Shown here one piece after another: positions 1 to 8,098 of a DNA stretch of 11,485 nucleotides. Under the pieces are notes generated by a model. The model saw nothing but the letters and a program-made list of their open reading frames with translations, ran no database searches and was not told the DNA's origin. Position 1 is the first letter of the stretch; every line of letters starts with the position of its first letter. The position numbers and the translations under genes were made by a program. The DNA is from Rhodospirillales bacterium (lineage in GTDB: Bacteria > Pseudomonadota > Alphaproteobacteria > Acetobacterales > Acetobacteraceae): the NCBI GenBank assembly GCA_018971455.1, contig JAGXAV010000028.1:1-11485 (forward strand), read 5' to 3'.

Positions 1-1162
1 GAATCATATCGAGAATGACCACCTTGCCGTCGTGGAGCTGGCCGACAAAGCCCACTGTCAGGATCTCATTCAGTGCTCCGGTCGTGGCCATGCCTCCATA
101 GTTGAGCGGGACGCCCTGCACCGACTGCATCGGCAGAACCTGGCCGAATGCAGCCCTCGCCTTCATCGGGTCATTGGGGTCGCCACCCTTCTGGATGGCA
201 TGGATCATGACGTTCATGGCATCGTAGAATGAAACGATCAGCTCATTCGGCTCCTGACCGACATGCTTCTTGTATTCGGCGGCGAGGCGCTGGAAGCCGG
301 GGCTGGCCTGGTTGACATAGAGCAGATTGTACATGCCTTCGGCGGCCTTCGCGCCGGCGGCATTGATGATGTCTTGCGGCGAGGGGCCGCCGCCCTTGAT
401 GATCTGGCCCTTGAACCCCAGCTCGCGGGCGGCGCGGACAATAATGCCCGCCGTCGTAGGGGGCGTTGACGCGAGCTCGATAATGTCAACTTTTTTGCTC
501 ATGATTCGCGTTATCATGGGCGAGAAGTCATTTTGGGTTCGTTCGAACAATTCCTTGTCGACGACCGTGAACCCGGCTTTCTTCAGAAACTCCTCAGAGA
601 CATTCGTCGCGTCCCATCCGGAAGCATCGTTGGGGTCGACGATTGCGACCCTGCGTTCCTTCAGGTGATCCCGCAACCAGGCGTAGAATGGCGGAATGTA
701 GTCGGCGTTCACACTGAATGCGCGGACGAGGTGCTTGTCGTCGTGTGAGACCGCCTTGACGGTGCCGGAACTCGTAAGGGCCAGCACGTTGTCCGCCTCG
801 ATCGTCTGCTTCAGCGCCAGCGTCGAGGGGGTCGCCAGCACCACCATGTATTTTGCGCCATCCACGTTGCGCAAACGGTTGTAGGCGGCGATGGCGTCGG
901 CGGCCTTGTACTGGTCGTCGTAGGGAATTACTTCAATCTGGTATTTCTTCCCGCCGACATCGAGCCCGCCCTTGGCGTTGATCTCGCTGGCCAGAATCCT
1001 GCCCGCCCACTCCTCGGCCTTGCCCCACGGGGCACCGCCACCCGTTAGCGGGGCAATCAACCCGATCTTGATGGTATCGGCCCGGGCGGGTGCCGCGGCC
1101 GTCAGGCCGGCGAGCAACGCGAGGCCTGGTGCGAGCAATGTCAGGTGGCGCCGTATGAACAT
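1..1162 (-). CDS. ABC transporter substrate-binding protein, branched-chain amino acid (LivK) type, 3'-truncated by window edge
   Basis: Periplasmic solute receptor of the Peripla_BP_6 type, feeding an ABC importer. The reading frame is open from the start to base 1, so only the last few residues are missing: the paralogue at 2094-3251 ends three to five residues after the equivalent point. Residues 1-28 form a Sec signal peptide (MFIRRH, a hydrophobic stretch, then APARA before DTIKIG). The mature protein begins with the family signature TIKIGLIAPLTGGGAPWGKA and contains YDDQYKA and GQEPNELIV. Start choice: AGAAGGA at 1172-1178 lies 9 nt before the ATG at 1162 but only 3 nt before an in-frame ATG at 1168, so 1162 is preferred. 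The frame is also open back to an ATG at 1306, which would bury the signal peptide. It is last in the visible minus-strand operon, 147 nt after the SDR gene. The ligand is unknown. No permease or ATPase gene is visible. Confidence 0.93.
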   Translation of the reverse strand, partial: MFIRRHLTLLAPGLALLAGLTAAAPARADTIKIGLIAPLTGGGAPWGKAEEWAGRILASEINAKGGLDVGGKKYQIEVIPYDDQYKAADAIAAYNRLRNVDGAKYMVVLATPSTLALKQTIEADNVLALTSSGTVKAVSHDDKHLVRAFSVNADYIPPFYAWLRDHLKERRVAIVDPNDASGWDATNVSEEFLKKAGFTVVDKELFERTQNDFSPMITRIMSKKVDIIELASTPPTTAGIIVRAARELGFKGQIIKGGGPSPQDIINAAGAKAAEGMYNLLYVNQASPGFQRLAAEYKKHVGQEPNELIVSFYDAMNVMIHAIQKGGDPNDPMKARAAFGQVLPMQSVQGVPLNYGGMATTGALNEILTVGFVGQLHDGKVVILDMI

Positions 1163-1309
1163 GAACATGTTTCCTTCTGTTGGTGCGATTGAGCTCGCTT
1201 GTTGTGAGCAAGGTGCGTAGGAGGTCTCGCCGGTCCAGTTTGCGAGCTCGCTTCGATTAGTGCTGACGGACCGGGATAGGGGTACGGATCTCATCGCGAT
1301 CGGCATGAC

Positions 1310-2065
1310 CTACTCGATCCCTGCGGTCATGCCGCCATCGACGACCACGACCTCGCCGGTCACGTAGAGCGCATCGTCGGACGCAAGAAAAATTGCGGGA
1401 CCGGTCAGGTCGGCGGCAGTGCCGCGCCGCTTGAGTGGGATTGCGGCGGCCTTCCGCGCCAATTCCTCGCGCGAGGCTGGCGCGCTATTCATCAATGGAG
1501 TCTCGATCGAACCGGGGGCGATGGCGTTCACCCGGATTCCGAGTGATCCGAATTCCAATGCCGCAGTCCGGGTCAGCATAATGATGCCAGCCTTTGAGGC
1601 ACAATAGGCGCCTCGGCTTCGCCTGGCATGGAGGCCGAGGACAGAGGTGGTGTTGATGATGGCCCCGCCGCCCTGCACGGCCATCTGCCGGGCCGCTGCC
1701 TGAAGGCAGAGAAAAGTGCCCTTGAGATTGACGTCGAGAACACGGTCCCAATGCTCCGGTGTCGTGTCCAGAATTGGCAGAGGTATCGTGATGCCGGCCA
1801 CGTTGACGAGCACGTCAATCCGGCCGAGCGCCGCGACAGCTTCGTCGGCCAGGGCCTGCACCGCGTCGGGATCGGAGACGTCGGTGCGGATCGCAATTCC
1901 CTTGCGACCCGCCCGACTGATCTCCGCGGCCGTCGATTGAGCACCCGCCAGATTGATGTCGGCCACCACGACATCGGCACCCTCGCGCGCATAGGCGAGC
2001 GCGATGCCCTGGCCGATGCCCGATCCGCCACCGGTCACGATGGCGGCTTTGCCGTTCAGGCGCAC
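1310..2065 (-). CDS. SDR family NAD(P)-dependent oxidoreductase
   Basis: Classical short-chain dehydrogenase/reductase of 251 residues, the usual length. It should oxidise a secondary alcohol or reduce a ketone in the cytoplasm. Visible motifs: cofactor loop TGGGSGIG (11-18), acidic D36 at the end of the second strand (suggesting NAD rather than NADP), TDV near 61-63, NVAG (88-91, a variant of NNAG), N113, catalytic S141, Y154 and K158 in YCASK, and PGSIETP (184-190). Such enzymes are often annotated as 3-oxoacyl-ACP reductase or glucose dehydrogenase by similarity, but the substrate cannot be read here. Start choice: the GTG at 2065 directly precedes the first beta strand and has GAAGGGG 8 nt upstream (2074-2080). 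The frame stays open to 2179, but that extension overlaps the upstream gene and does not resemble an SDR. It lies 28 nt after the substrate-binding protein gene and is sandwiched between two paralogous binding proteins. Confidence 0.95.
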   Translation of the reverse strand: MRLNGKAAIVTGGGSGIGQGIALAYAREGADVVVADINLAGAQSTAAEISRAGRKGIAIRTDVSDPDAVQALADEAVAALGRIDVLVNVAGITIPLPILDTTPEHWDRVLDVNLKGTFLCLQAAARQMAVQGGGAIINTTSVLGLHARRSRGAYCASKAGIIMLTRTAALEFGSLGIRVNAIAPGSIETPLMNSAPASREELARKAAAIPLKRRGTAADLTGPAIFLASDDALYVTGEVVVVDGGMTAGIE

Positions 2066-2093
2066 GTGCGAGACCCCTTCAGCGGGCGCTGCG

Positions 2094-3251
2094 TCACCGG
2101 AACTTACCCAGCACCACCGGCTCGCCGTCGCGGATGGTGCCGATATATTCGGTCGACAGCACCTCGCGATTCGCCCCAATCGTGTTCATTCCGCCCAGAA
2201 CCAACTCGTCGCCCTGCACCGATGTCATCGGCAATGCCTTTCGGAATGCGGCGATGACTTTGCTGGTGTTGGTGGGATCGCCAGAGAGCTCAATCGCACG
2301 CAACAGCACAGCGGAGCCGTCGTAGATGGGGACGATCATCTCGTTCGGCTGCTGGCCTTCGGCATTTTTGTACTCCGCGGCAATGTGCTTGAAACCGGCA
2401 TTTGATGGGTCCGCGAAGAGATTGACGAGCATTCCCTCCGCCGCCTTCTTGCCCGCCGCCGCGACGATCTCGTGCGGGCTCGGTGCGGCGGTCTTGATCA
2501 GAAGGCCGGAGTAGCCGAGTTCGCGGATCTGCCGCACGACGAGGCCGGAGGTTCCGGGCGGGGTGCCGCCAAGGTCGATAACATCCGGCTTCCTGGAGAG
2601 AATGCGGGTAATGAGGGGCTCGAAATTCGTGGTATCCCGGTCGTAGAACTGGGTGTCGAGAATCTCGAAACCGTATTTCTTGTAGAGAGGCGAAAGCTGC
2701 TTCGCGAAGGGCTGGCCCACCTCATCATTCGGGTTGACGAGTACCAGGCGCCGCTGCTTCACGTGATCGGCGAGCCACTTGATCATGCCCGGCAGGTAGT
2801 CGTCGGGCGTGCTGTTGATTCGCATCATGAACTTGGAGTCTTTCGTCACCGCTTGGGGTGACGCGCAGGCGCAGATTGCAGCGATGTGATCCGCCTCGAC
2901 GGACTGCCGCAGCGACACCGCGGCCGGTGAGGTCAAGATGAGCATGATATGCACGCCGTCGAGATCGCGCAGGCGGTCGTAGGCGGCAACGGCACCAGAG
3001 GCCTTGTACTGGTCGTCGTAGGCGATCACCTTGATCTGGTAGGTCTTGCCGCCGACCGTCATGCCGCCATTCGCGTTGTATTTTTCGGCCGCGATGCGCA
3101 TGGCCTCGGCGCTTGCCTTCCCCCATGGCGCACCACCGCCGGTCAACGGCGCAATCACGCCGATTTTGAGTGTCGCGGCGCTCGCGCTTGCGGCGGCGAG
3201 CACGGCCAGCAAGCCGGTCGCTGCGATGAGTGAGTTCTTGATCTTGTTCAC
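2094..3251 (-). CDS. ABC transporter substrate-binding protein, branched-chain amino acid (LivK) type
   Basis: Complete periplasmic binding protein of 385 residues, normal for the Peripla_BP_6 family. It has a clear signal peptide: MNKIKN, a hydrophobic core, and ASASA followed by ATLKIG, so cleavage is likely after residue 25. The mature part opens with LKIGVIAPLTGGGAPWGKA and has YDDQYKA, RRLVLVNPND, and GQQPNEMIV. It is clearly a paralogue of the protein at 1-1162; the two align end to end without large gaps, roughly 40-50% identical by eye. Start: the GTG at 3251 has GAAGGAA 5 nt upstream (3257-3263). It lies 69 nt after the hydrolase gene, the largest gap in the first part of the operon, and that gap holds a small hairpin. 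The neighbouring enzymes suggest that the ligand is a carboxylate or aromatic or ester-like compound rather than a simple amino acid, but this is inference. Confidence 0.95.
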   Translation of the reverse strand: MNKIKNSLIAATGLLAVLAAASASAATLKIGVIAPLTGGGAPWGKASAEAMRIAAEKYNANGGMTVGGKTYQIKVIAYDDQYKASGAVAAYDRLRDLDGVHIMLILTSPAAVSLRQSVEADHIAAICACASPQAVTKDSKFMMRINSTPDDYLPGMIKWLADHVKQRRLVLVNPNDEVGQPFAKQLSPLYKKYGFEILDTQFYDRDTTNFEPLITRILSRKPDVIDLGGTPPGTSGLVVRQIRELGYSGLLIKTAAPSPHEIVAAAGKKAAEGMLVNLFADPSNAGFKHIAAEYKNAEGQQPNEMIVPIYDGSAVLLRAIELSGDPTNTSKVIAAFRKALPMTSVQGDELVLGGMNTIGANREVLSTEYIGTIRDGEPVVLGKFR

Positions 3252-3292
3252 CGACGTTCCTTCCCGATATTTTTGGGTTATGGGACTTCCGT

Positions 3293-3307
3293 GCCCGGCT
3301 GTCGGGC
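3293..3307 (-). other. Small GC-rich hairpin between hydrolase and substrate-binding protein genes
   Basis: GCCCG (3293-3297) and CGGGC (3303-3307) pair around a 5-nt loop in the 69-nt gap between the hydrolase stop and the binding-protein start. No run of T follows on the minus strand, so it is not a convincing intrinsic terminator. Hairpins at this position in transport operons can act as RNA-processing or stability signals that raise expression of the binding protein. With only five base pairs, this could be chance in a GC-rich genome. Confidence 0.25.
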
Positions 3308-3320
3308 CGGTTTGGCACGT

Positions 3321-4145
3321 TCAGCCATGCATTTCCCGACCGTGCGTGCGCGAAGCGAACATGCGCAGCGCCTGGCTCACTTCATGGGGGGCCTCGAGCA
3401 TCGAAAAATGGCCCACGCCGGCAATCACCTGTGTCTCAGCACCCGGCACCAGGCGTTCGACCAGTTTCATGAAGTCGCTCTTCATGCCGCGCGCCAATGA
3501 CTCGCGTTCGAGCGAGGCGCCAAGATGGGTCGATTGCAGGACCAGAACGGGAACCTTAATTGCCCGCAACGTCGCTTTGCCGCGCAAGGAATCCCAACCG
3601 ACGGCCTCGAGATACAGCGTCCTGCCAAAGCCGGGCTCGAGCCGCATTGTGCGGTCGACGATGTGAGCCTTCATTGACGGAGCGGTGCCCACGGTAAACA
3701 TGCCCGCGAAATGCTTCCGCGCGTAGGCGGCGAACCCATCGGCATCGATCAGCGCCGAGGCACGCGCGATCATCGTGGGCCGGTCACTGTCGTAGAATGC
3801 CCCGTCGATCAGCACCAGGCCGGCGACATCCGCAGGTTGTTCCGCGTAAGCCTCCCGGATGATTTTCGCGCCCAGGCTGTGACCCACCAGGATCACCCGA
3901 CCCAGTCCGGCTTCGCGGCGAACCTCATTGACCGCGGAGCCGAGAGCGGCGAGCGTCACCGCCGGTGGCGGAAGCGACGCGCCGTGACCTGGAAGATCGA
4001 GCGTGACGCAGCGAAATTCATTCCGCAGATCGGCAAGCTGGTGGCTCCAATCCTCGCCCGCGCAGGCAAAGCCATGCACCAGCAACAAGGTCGGGTCGCC
4101 GGTGCCTCCCACGTGATAGCTGACGCCGTTGCTCGTTTGCGGCAT
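3321..4145 (-). CDS. Alpha/beta fold hydrolase
   Basis: Predicted cytoplasmic hydrolase of 274 residues with the alpha/beta-hydrolase fold, probably cleaving an ester, lactone or C-C bond. No signal peptide is present. Visible: oxyanion-hole HGF (24-26), LPGHG (51-55) after strand 4, nucleophile elbow GHSLG with S90, and the C-terminal catalytic histidine H246 in GVGHFSMLE. The usual acid after strand 7 is not obvious: the region reads VLVLQSTHLG near 201-210 with no Asp. D114 in LVLIDGAF, after an earlier strand, could serve instead. Start: the ATG at 4145 shares its A with the TGA stop of the alcohol dehydrogenase (TGATG). A GTG directly before it (4148) is the alternative. GGAG lies 8 nt before the ATG. 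The overlap implies translational coupling and a shared pathway with the dehydrogenase. The substrate is unknown. Confidence 0.92.
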   Translation of the reverse strand: MPQTSNGVSYHVGGTGDPTLLLVHGFACAGEDWSHQLADLRNEFRCVTLDLPGHGASLPPPAVTLAALGSAVNEVRREAGLGRVILVGHSLGAKIIREAYAEQPADVAGLVLIDGAFYDSDRPTMIARASALIDADGFAAYARKHFAGMFTVGTAPSMKAHIVDRTMRLEPGFGRTLYLEAVGWDSLRGKATLRAIKVPVLVLQSTHLGASLERESLARGMKSDFMKLVERLVPGAETQVIAGVGHFSMLEAPHEVSQALRMFASRTHGREMHG

Positions 4146-5200
4146 CACGCGAACTCCAGGCGCATGGTCGCGGTGTCGATGACGAACCGATAACGCACAT
4201 CGCCGCGCAGAAGTCGCTCATAGGCGGCATCGATGTCGTCGGCCGAGATGACCTCAACCTCGGCGGCGATACCGTGGGCTGCGCAGAAATCGATCATCTC
4301 CTGTGTTTCGGAAATGCCACCGCTTCGCGTTCCAGCGAGCGAGCGGCGATTGTTCAGCAGCGACACCGCCTCGCAGCTCAGGGGGCGCGGGGTGATGGCC
4401 AGGGAAACCAGTGTTCCATCCGCCGCGAGCAGCGACAGCAAGGCATCGAGATCGACGTTGCCGGGAACCGTGGAGATGATGAGATCGAAGGACGCGGCGC
4501 TGCTGGCGAAAGATGCCGGATCGGTCGAGTCGAGGAATTGAGTCGCGCCCAGGCGAAACGCATCAGCGCGCTTTTCCCGGGCGAGCTCCAACACTGTCAC
4601 CTCGGCTCCGAGGGCGCGCGCAAGCTTCACCCCCATATGGCCGAGCCCGCCCAGGCCCACGATGCCAACGCGCATTCCCGGCCCAGCGTTCCAATGGCGC
4701 AAGGGCGAGTACATCGTGATGCCCGCGCAGAACAGGGGTGCCGCGCTCGCGAGGTCCATGCCATCTGGGATGCGGATCACGAAATCCTGGTCGACGACGA
4801 TCTTCTCGGAATAGCCTCCCTGCGTGATCGATCCGTCGCGATCGCGGGCGTTGTAAGTCAACACTCGCTGCCCTTCGCAATACTGCTCGAGTCCCCGCTG
4901 GCATGAAGGGCACGCCCGACAAGACCAGACCATGTTGCCCACGCCGACGGCATTGCCCACCGCGAACCGCGTGACGGCCTGGCCGACAGCGGCAACTGTC
5001 CCGGCGATCTCATGGCCCGGTACAAGCGGGTAATACGGCCGGCCACGCAGGGCGCGCGCGTGCTCTATGTCGGAGTGGCAAATCCCGGCATACGCGATGT
5101 CGATCACCACGTCGTGCGACCCTGGCTCGCGCCGCGCGATCATTGTCGGCGCAAACCGCGTCTCCGGCCCGGCGACCGCCCGTGCCGAGACCGATATCAT
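4145..5200 (-). CDS. Zinc-dependent alcohol dehydrogenase (MDR superfamily, CAD-like)
   Basis: Medium-chain alcohol/aldehyde dehydrogenase of 351 residues, normal length. It interconverts an alcohol and an aldehyde or ketone with a nicotinamide cofactor. Catalytic zinc ligands are visible as C41 (GICHSD), H63-E64 (PGHE) and C158 (LFCAG). The structural zinc cluster is C94, C97, C100 and C108. The cofactor motif is GLGGLGHMG (182-190). E205 ends the second Rossmann strand (VTVLE), where NADP-using cinnamyl-alcohol-type enzymes usually have serines, which hints at NAD preference. Start: the ATG at 5200 overlaps the ligase stop as ATGA. The frame extends upstream to 5287, but that part only overlaps the ligase gene and is not protein-like for this family. 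Its 3' end is coupled to the hydrolase by TGATG. The physiological substrate is undetermined. Confidence 0.96.
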   Translation of the reverse strand: MISVSARAVAGPETRFAPTMIARREPGSHDVVIDIAYAGICHSDIEHARALRGRPYYPLVPGHEIAGTVAAVGQAVTRFAVGNAVGVGNMVWSCRACPSCQRGLEQYCEGQRVLTYNARDRDGSITQGGYSEKIVVDQDFVIRIPDGMDLASAAPLFCAGITMYSPLRHWNAGPGMRVGIVGLGGLGHMGVKLARALGAEVTVLELAREKRADAFRLGATQFLDSTDPASFASSAASFDLIISTVPGNVDLDALLSLLAADGTLVSLAITPRPLSCEAVSLLNNRRSLAGTRSGGISETQEMIDFCAAHGIAAEVEVISADDIDAAYERLLRGDVRYRFVIDTATMRLEFA

Positions 5201-6771
5201 GCCGTGGCCCGGATGCGCGCGACCAGCGCCGGCTTGTCCACCTTGCCGGTTTGGTTGGTTGGCAACGGCTCGGCTTGAATCAGCCAACGACTAGGCACAG
5301 AAAAAGTAGCAATTCGTGATCGGAGCTGTTCGGATAGAAATTGCGGCGTGAGTGGCGCCTGCGTCACCACCACCGCCATCACCTCCTCGCCCAGATCGGG
5401 ATGCGGCACTCCGAACACCGCGGCCTCGAGCACGCCATTGATTGCGGTCAGGGCCTGCTCGACGGCGGCCGGCGCGATATTCTCGCCGCCGCGGATAATG
5501 ATGTCCTTGCTACGGCCGGTTATCCAAAGATATCCATCGGCGTCGATATGGCCGAGGTCGCCGGTATGCAGCCAGCCATCGGCATCGATCGGTGAATCGG
5601 CCGTGCCGTAATAGCCGAGCATCTGCGTCGGGGAGCGGACCAGAACCTCGCCATCCGGAAGGCCGGGCCGCGGCAGGATTGACAGCTCCGCCAGCGGCAG
5701 CGGTCGTCCTGTCGTGCCCGGCCGCTGTGCGGTGTCGTTGCCGGATGCGGCCGTTGCCTGGCCGGCGTTTTCGCTGAGCCCATAGCCGGTGGCCACTGTC
5801 GCGGTCACGCCGGGCAACCCTTCGCGGAAGCGGCGCAGCAGGTCGCCTCCGATCGGCGCGCCGCCGAGAGTGAGTGAGGCGAGGCTGGAGAGGTTGCGCT
5901 TGCCGATATCGAGGTGGTCGAGCAGACGCGTCGCCATCGTAGGCACCGCGTTCCAGCGCCGGACCCGGTAGCGCTCGATCAGCTCCAGTGTCTCTCCGGG
6001 ATCAAAGCGTCCGCGCGGGAAAACCAGCGTGTTGCCGAGCAACGCGCCGCGCAGCATCGCGCCGACGCCACCAATGTGAAACAGCGGCCCGGTATGGAGG
6101 TTCACCTCGCCATAGGACGGGTCCGCCGTGAAGGGAAGCCGCCGGGTGACGTGCAGGAGCATCTGCTGTGTGGCGATGATCGAGCGGTGGGCCAGAACCA
6201 CACCCTTCGCGCGTCCTGCCGTGCCGGAGGTGAAGATGATGACTGCGGGCTCATTCTCGTCGGTTACGTCCGGCGCGCCCATGGGTGCGGCTGCGTCGTC
6301 AGGTGCGTGCTCATCGGTCTCCCACGCGGCGCGCATGGCGCCGCTGGGAAGCCGCGCGGCACCCCGCTCGTCCGCGAGCGTAAGCACCGGCTGGAGTTGC
6401 TCCAGTCCATACGCGAGCTCATCGGCGCTCCACCAGGAATTGCCCAGCACGGGCACCGCGGAGAGACGCACGCATGCCCAGAAATTGGCGACGTAGTCGG
6501 CGCTGTTCCATCCGAGGATCAACACGCGGTCGCCGCGCCGCACGCCGCTTGTCGCAAGCAGTCGGGCCTTCGCCGCGCTGGCCCGCAGCAACCCCGCGAA
6601 ACCGACCACGCGCTCGCCCTGCACCAGATGCGGCCGCTCTCCCCAATGGCGTGCGAACACCAGCAGGTGTTCGATCCGTCGCGGACGTTTGGTGTACATG
6701 CGGAACGCGGTGCCGCTGATCGTCTCGACCGCGATGTCCTTGCTCCAGAGAGGCTCGGTGTCAGGCATCAT
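5197..6771 (-). CDS. AMP-dependent acyl-CoA synthetase (class I adenylate-forming enzyme)
   Basis: ATP-dependent acid:CoA ligase of 524 residues, typical for the ANL superfamily. It activates a carboxylic acid to an acyl-AMP and then to the CoA thioester. Visible motifs: P-loop FTSGTAGRAKG (180-190), YGLSEN around 330-335 (the A5 motif, with S for the common T), WLHTGDLG (400-407) with the ribose-binding Asp405, the hinge region GRSKDIIIRGGENI (419-432), and catalytic lysine K510 in NQTGKVDK. All catalytic positions are present, so it should be active. The acid specificity (fatty, aromatic or short branched) cannot be told by eye. Start is the ATG at 6771 (an adjacent ATG at 6768 is possible), 13 nt after the CoA-transferase stop. 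The upstream Shine-Dalgarno is weak (AAGCGAG), so translation may depend on readthrough from the previous gene. Its stop overlaps the alcohol dehydrogenase start. Confidence 0.96.
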   Translation of the reverse strand: MMPDTEPLWSKDIAVETISGTAFRMYTKRPRRIEHLLVFARHWGERPHLVQGERVVGFAGLLRASAAKARLLATSGVRRGDRVLILGWNSADYVANFWACVRLSAVPVLGNSWWSADELAYGLEQLQPVLTLADERGAARLPSGAMRAAWETDEHAPDDAAAPMGAPDVTDENEPAVIIFTSGTAGRAKGVVLAHRSIIATQQMLLHVTRRLPFTADPSYGEVNLHTGPLFHIGGVGAMLRGALLGNTLVFPRGRFDPGETLELIERYRVRRWNAVPTMATRLLDHLDIGKRNLSSLASLTLGGAPIGGDLLRRFREGLPGVTATVATGYGLSENAGQATAASGNDTAQRPGTTGRPLPLAELSILPRPGLPDGEVLVRSPTQMLGYYGTADSPIDADGWLHTGDLGHIDADGYLWITGRSKDIIIRGGENIAPAAVEQALTAINGVLEAAVFGVPHPDLGEEVMAVVVTQAPLTPQFLSEQLRSRIATFSVPSRWLIQAEPLPTNQTGKVDKPALVARIRATA

Positions 6772-6784
6772 GTTCTCGCTTGTG

Positions 6785-8005
6785 TCATCCGCCGATCGCG
6801 CCTTCCTTTTTCAGGTCCGCCACCGCGTCGGCGTCCAGCCCGCAAAGCTCGCCAAGCACGGATGCCGTGTGCTCCCCGAGGCTCGGCGGTGGCGAAAGCG
6901 TCCGCAGAGCCGAGCCGTGGTAGCGCATCGGGCTGTTGGGCAGCGCGACCGGACCCGCCTCGGTGGGGTATTCGGCGAGGAAACCACGGGCGCGCAAATG
7001 CGGGTCGTCGAGGACTTCCTGTACATTCCGCAATGGCGCCGCCGGGATGCGGAATTTCTCGCAGATTGCGCCGAGCTCTTCGCGCCCATGTCCGCGCGCC
7101 CAGGCGGCGATCTGCTCGGTCACCTCGTCGATCCGCGCGACCCGGCCACTTAGTTTGCGCAGCTCGGGATCAGCGGCGAGGTCCGGCCGCTGCATTGCCT
7201 CGGTCAGTTTCAGCCAATGCTCGTCGGTGGCGCAGACGATGGCGATCCACCCATCGCTCGCCTCGAAGGTGTCGAACGGAACATAGGAATCGGCGACATG
7301 GCGGTTGCCGGTTCGGCGTGGTGGGTGCTGGCTGCCATAAGCGTGCCCCGCGGCCGGCAGCAGGGGGGCAAACATCGCCTCCAGCATCGACACCTCGACG
7401 GCACGCCCCCGGCCGGTACGTTCGCGTTCGAACAGGGCGGTGACGATGGCCCCATACAGATGCGCGCCGGACATGAAATCCGCCACCGGAACCCCGGCCT
7501 TGAGCGGGCGCCCGCCGAGCTCACCCGTCGTGCTCATCATCCCGCCCATCGCCTGGATGGTGAGGTCGAGTGCCAGCTTGTTGGCATAGGGCCCGGTGCT
7601 CCCGAAGCCTGAGGCCGAGGCGTAGATCAGCCGCGGGTTGGCGGCCAGCAGCACATCCGCCCCGAGGCCGAGGCGCGACATGACAGTGGGTGCAAAATTT
7701 TCGACCATTACATCGGCGGATTTGGCAAGCGTGATCAGCAAATCCCGGCCGCGGGGATGCTTGAGGTTAAGGACAATCCCACGCTTGCAGCCATTGAGCG
7801 CGCGGAAGGGGTAGTCACCGTCGCGCGCGCGCCGCCGGGTCATGTCGCCGCCTGGTGGTTCGATCTTGATGACATCGGCGCCGGCGGTCGCCATCAGGAA
7901 CGTCGCATAGGGGCCCTGGAACACGTGACCCAGATCGAGCACGCGGATGCCGGCCAGTGGCAACGGCAGGGACGTGGTGGCGGCGGGTAGGGAATTTTCG
8001 TTCAC
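6785..8005 (-). CDS. CaiB/BaiF family (class III) CoA-transferase
   Basis: Family III CoA-transferase of 406 residues, the usual length. It moves CoA between carboxylic acids through an aspartyl anhydride intermediate. Visible: the N-terminal family motif GIRVLDLGHVFQGPY, ADVIKIEPPGGD, VMVENFAP, and DLTIQAMGG, in which D147 (counting from this start) matches the catalytic aspartate. RNVQEVLDDPHLRARG near the C-terminus is also typical. Family members act on formate/oxalate, carnitine, mesaconate/itaconate, (R)-benzylsuccinate and others; nothing here singles out one. Start: the GTG at 8005 has a perfect AGGAGGA (8011-8017) 5 nt upstream. An in-frame GTG at 8026 would put that site inside the gene. 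It is the first gene of the minus-strand operon, about 120 nt downstream of the predicted promoter. Having both a ligase and a transferase suggests that CoA is loaded on one acid and passed to another, or that each handles a different step. Confidence 0.95.
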   Translation of the reverse strand: MNENSLPAATTSLPLPLAGIRVLDLGHVFQGPYATFLMATAGADVIKIEPPGGDMTRRRARDGDYPFRALNGCKRGIVLNLKHPRGRDLLITLAKSADVMVENFAPTVMSRLGLGADVLLAANPRLIYASASGFGSTGPYANKLALDLTIQAMGGMMSTTGELGGRPLKAGVPVADFMSGAHLYGAIVTALFERERTGRGRAVEVSMLEAMFAPLLPAAGHAYGSQHPPRRTGNRHVADSYVPFDTFEASDGWIAIVCATDEHWLKLTEAMQRPDLAADPELRKLSGRVARIDEVTEQIAAWARGHGREELGAICEKFRIPAAPLRNVQEVLDDPHLRARGFLAEYPTEAGPVALPNSPMRYHGSALRTLSPPPSLGEHTASVLGELCGLDADAVADLKKEGAIGG

Positions 8006-8010
8006 GCGGT

Positions 8011-8017
8011 TCCTCCT
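8011..8017 (-). promoter_or_regulatory. Ribosome binding site deciding the CoA-transferase start
   Basis: AGGAGGA on the minus strand, 5 nt before GTG 8005. Being a full match to the anti-Shine-Dalgarno sequence, it fixes the start at 8005 rather than at the in-frame GTG at 8026. Confidence 0.85.
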
Positions 8018-8098
8018 CGGCGGCACGGCTGGGCGATGACGCGACCCTCCTCACATGATCGGCGGCGCGTGAGCCATTTCGGCGCCGTGCAAGAAGTG

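Noticed and set aside
1163..1306. Extension of the first binding protein to an upstream ATG at 1306
   Set aside because: The frame is open, but the added 48 residues would precede and mask a clear signal peptide, and the ribosome site at 1172-1178 serves ATG 1162 or 1168.
2141..2151. CGATATATTCG, resembling the operator boxes
   Set aside because: It is one base longer than the box, lies inside the coding sequence of a binding protein, and has no partner 20 bp away.
2066..2179. N-terminal extension of the SDR to 2179
   Set aside because: It overlaps the end of the upstream gene and does not look like SDR sequence. GTG 2065 has a good ribosome site and sits just before the first beta strand.
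5914..7443. Long plus-strand open frame (509 codons) across the ligase and CoA-transferase
   Set aside because: It is antisense to two genes with complete catalytic motifs, is Arg/Pro/Ala/His-rich, and shows no family motif. This is typical of shadow frames in high-GC DNA.
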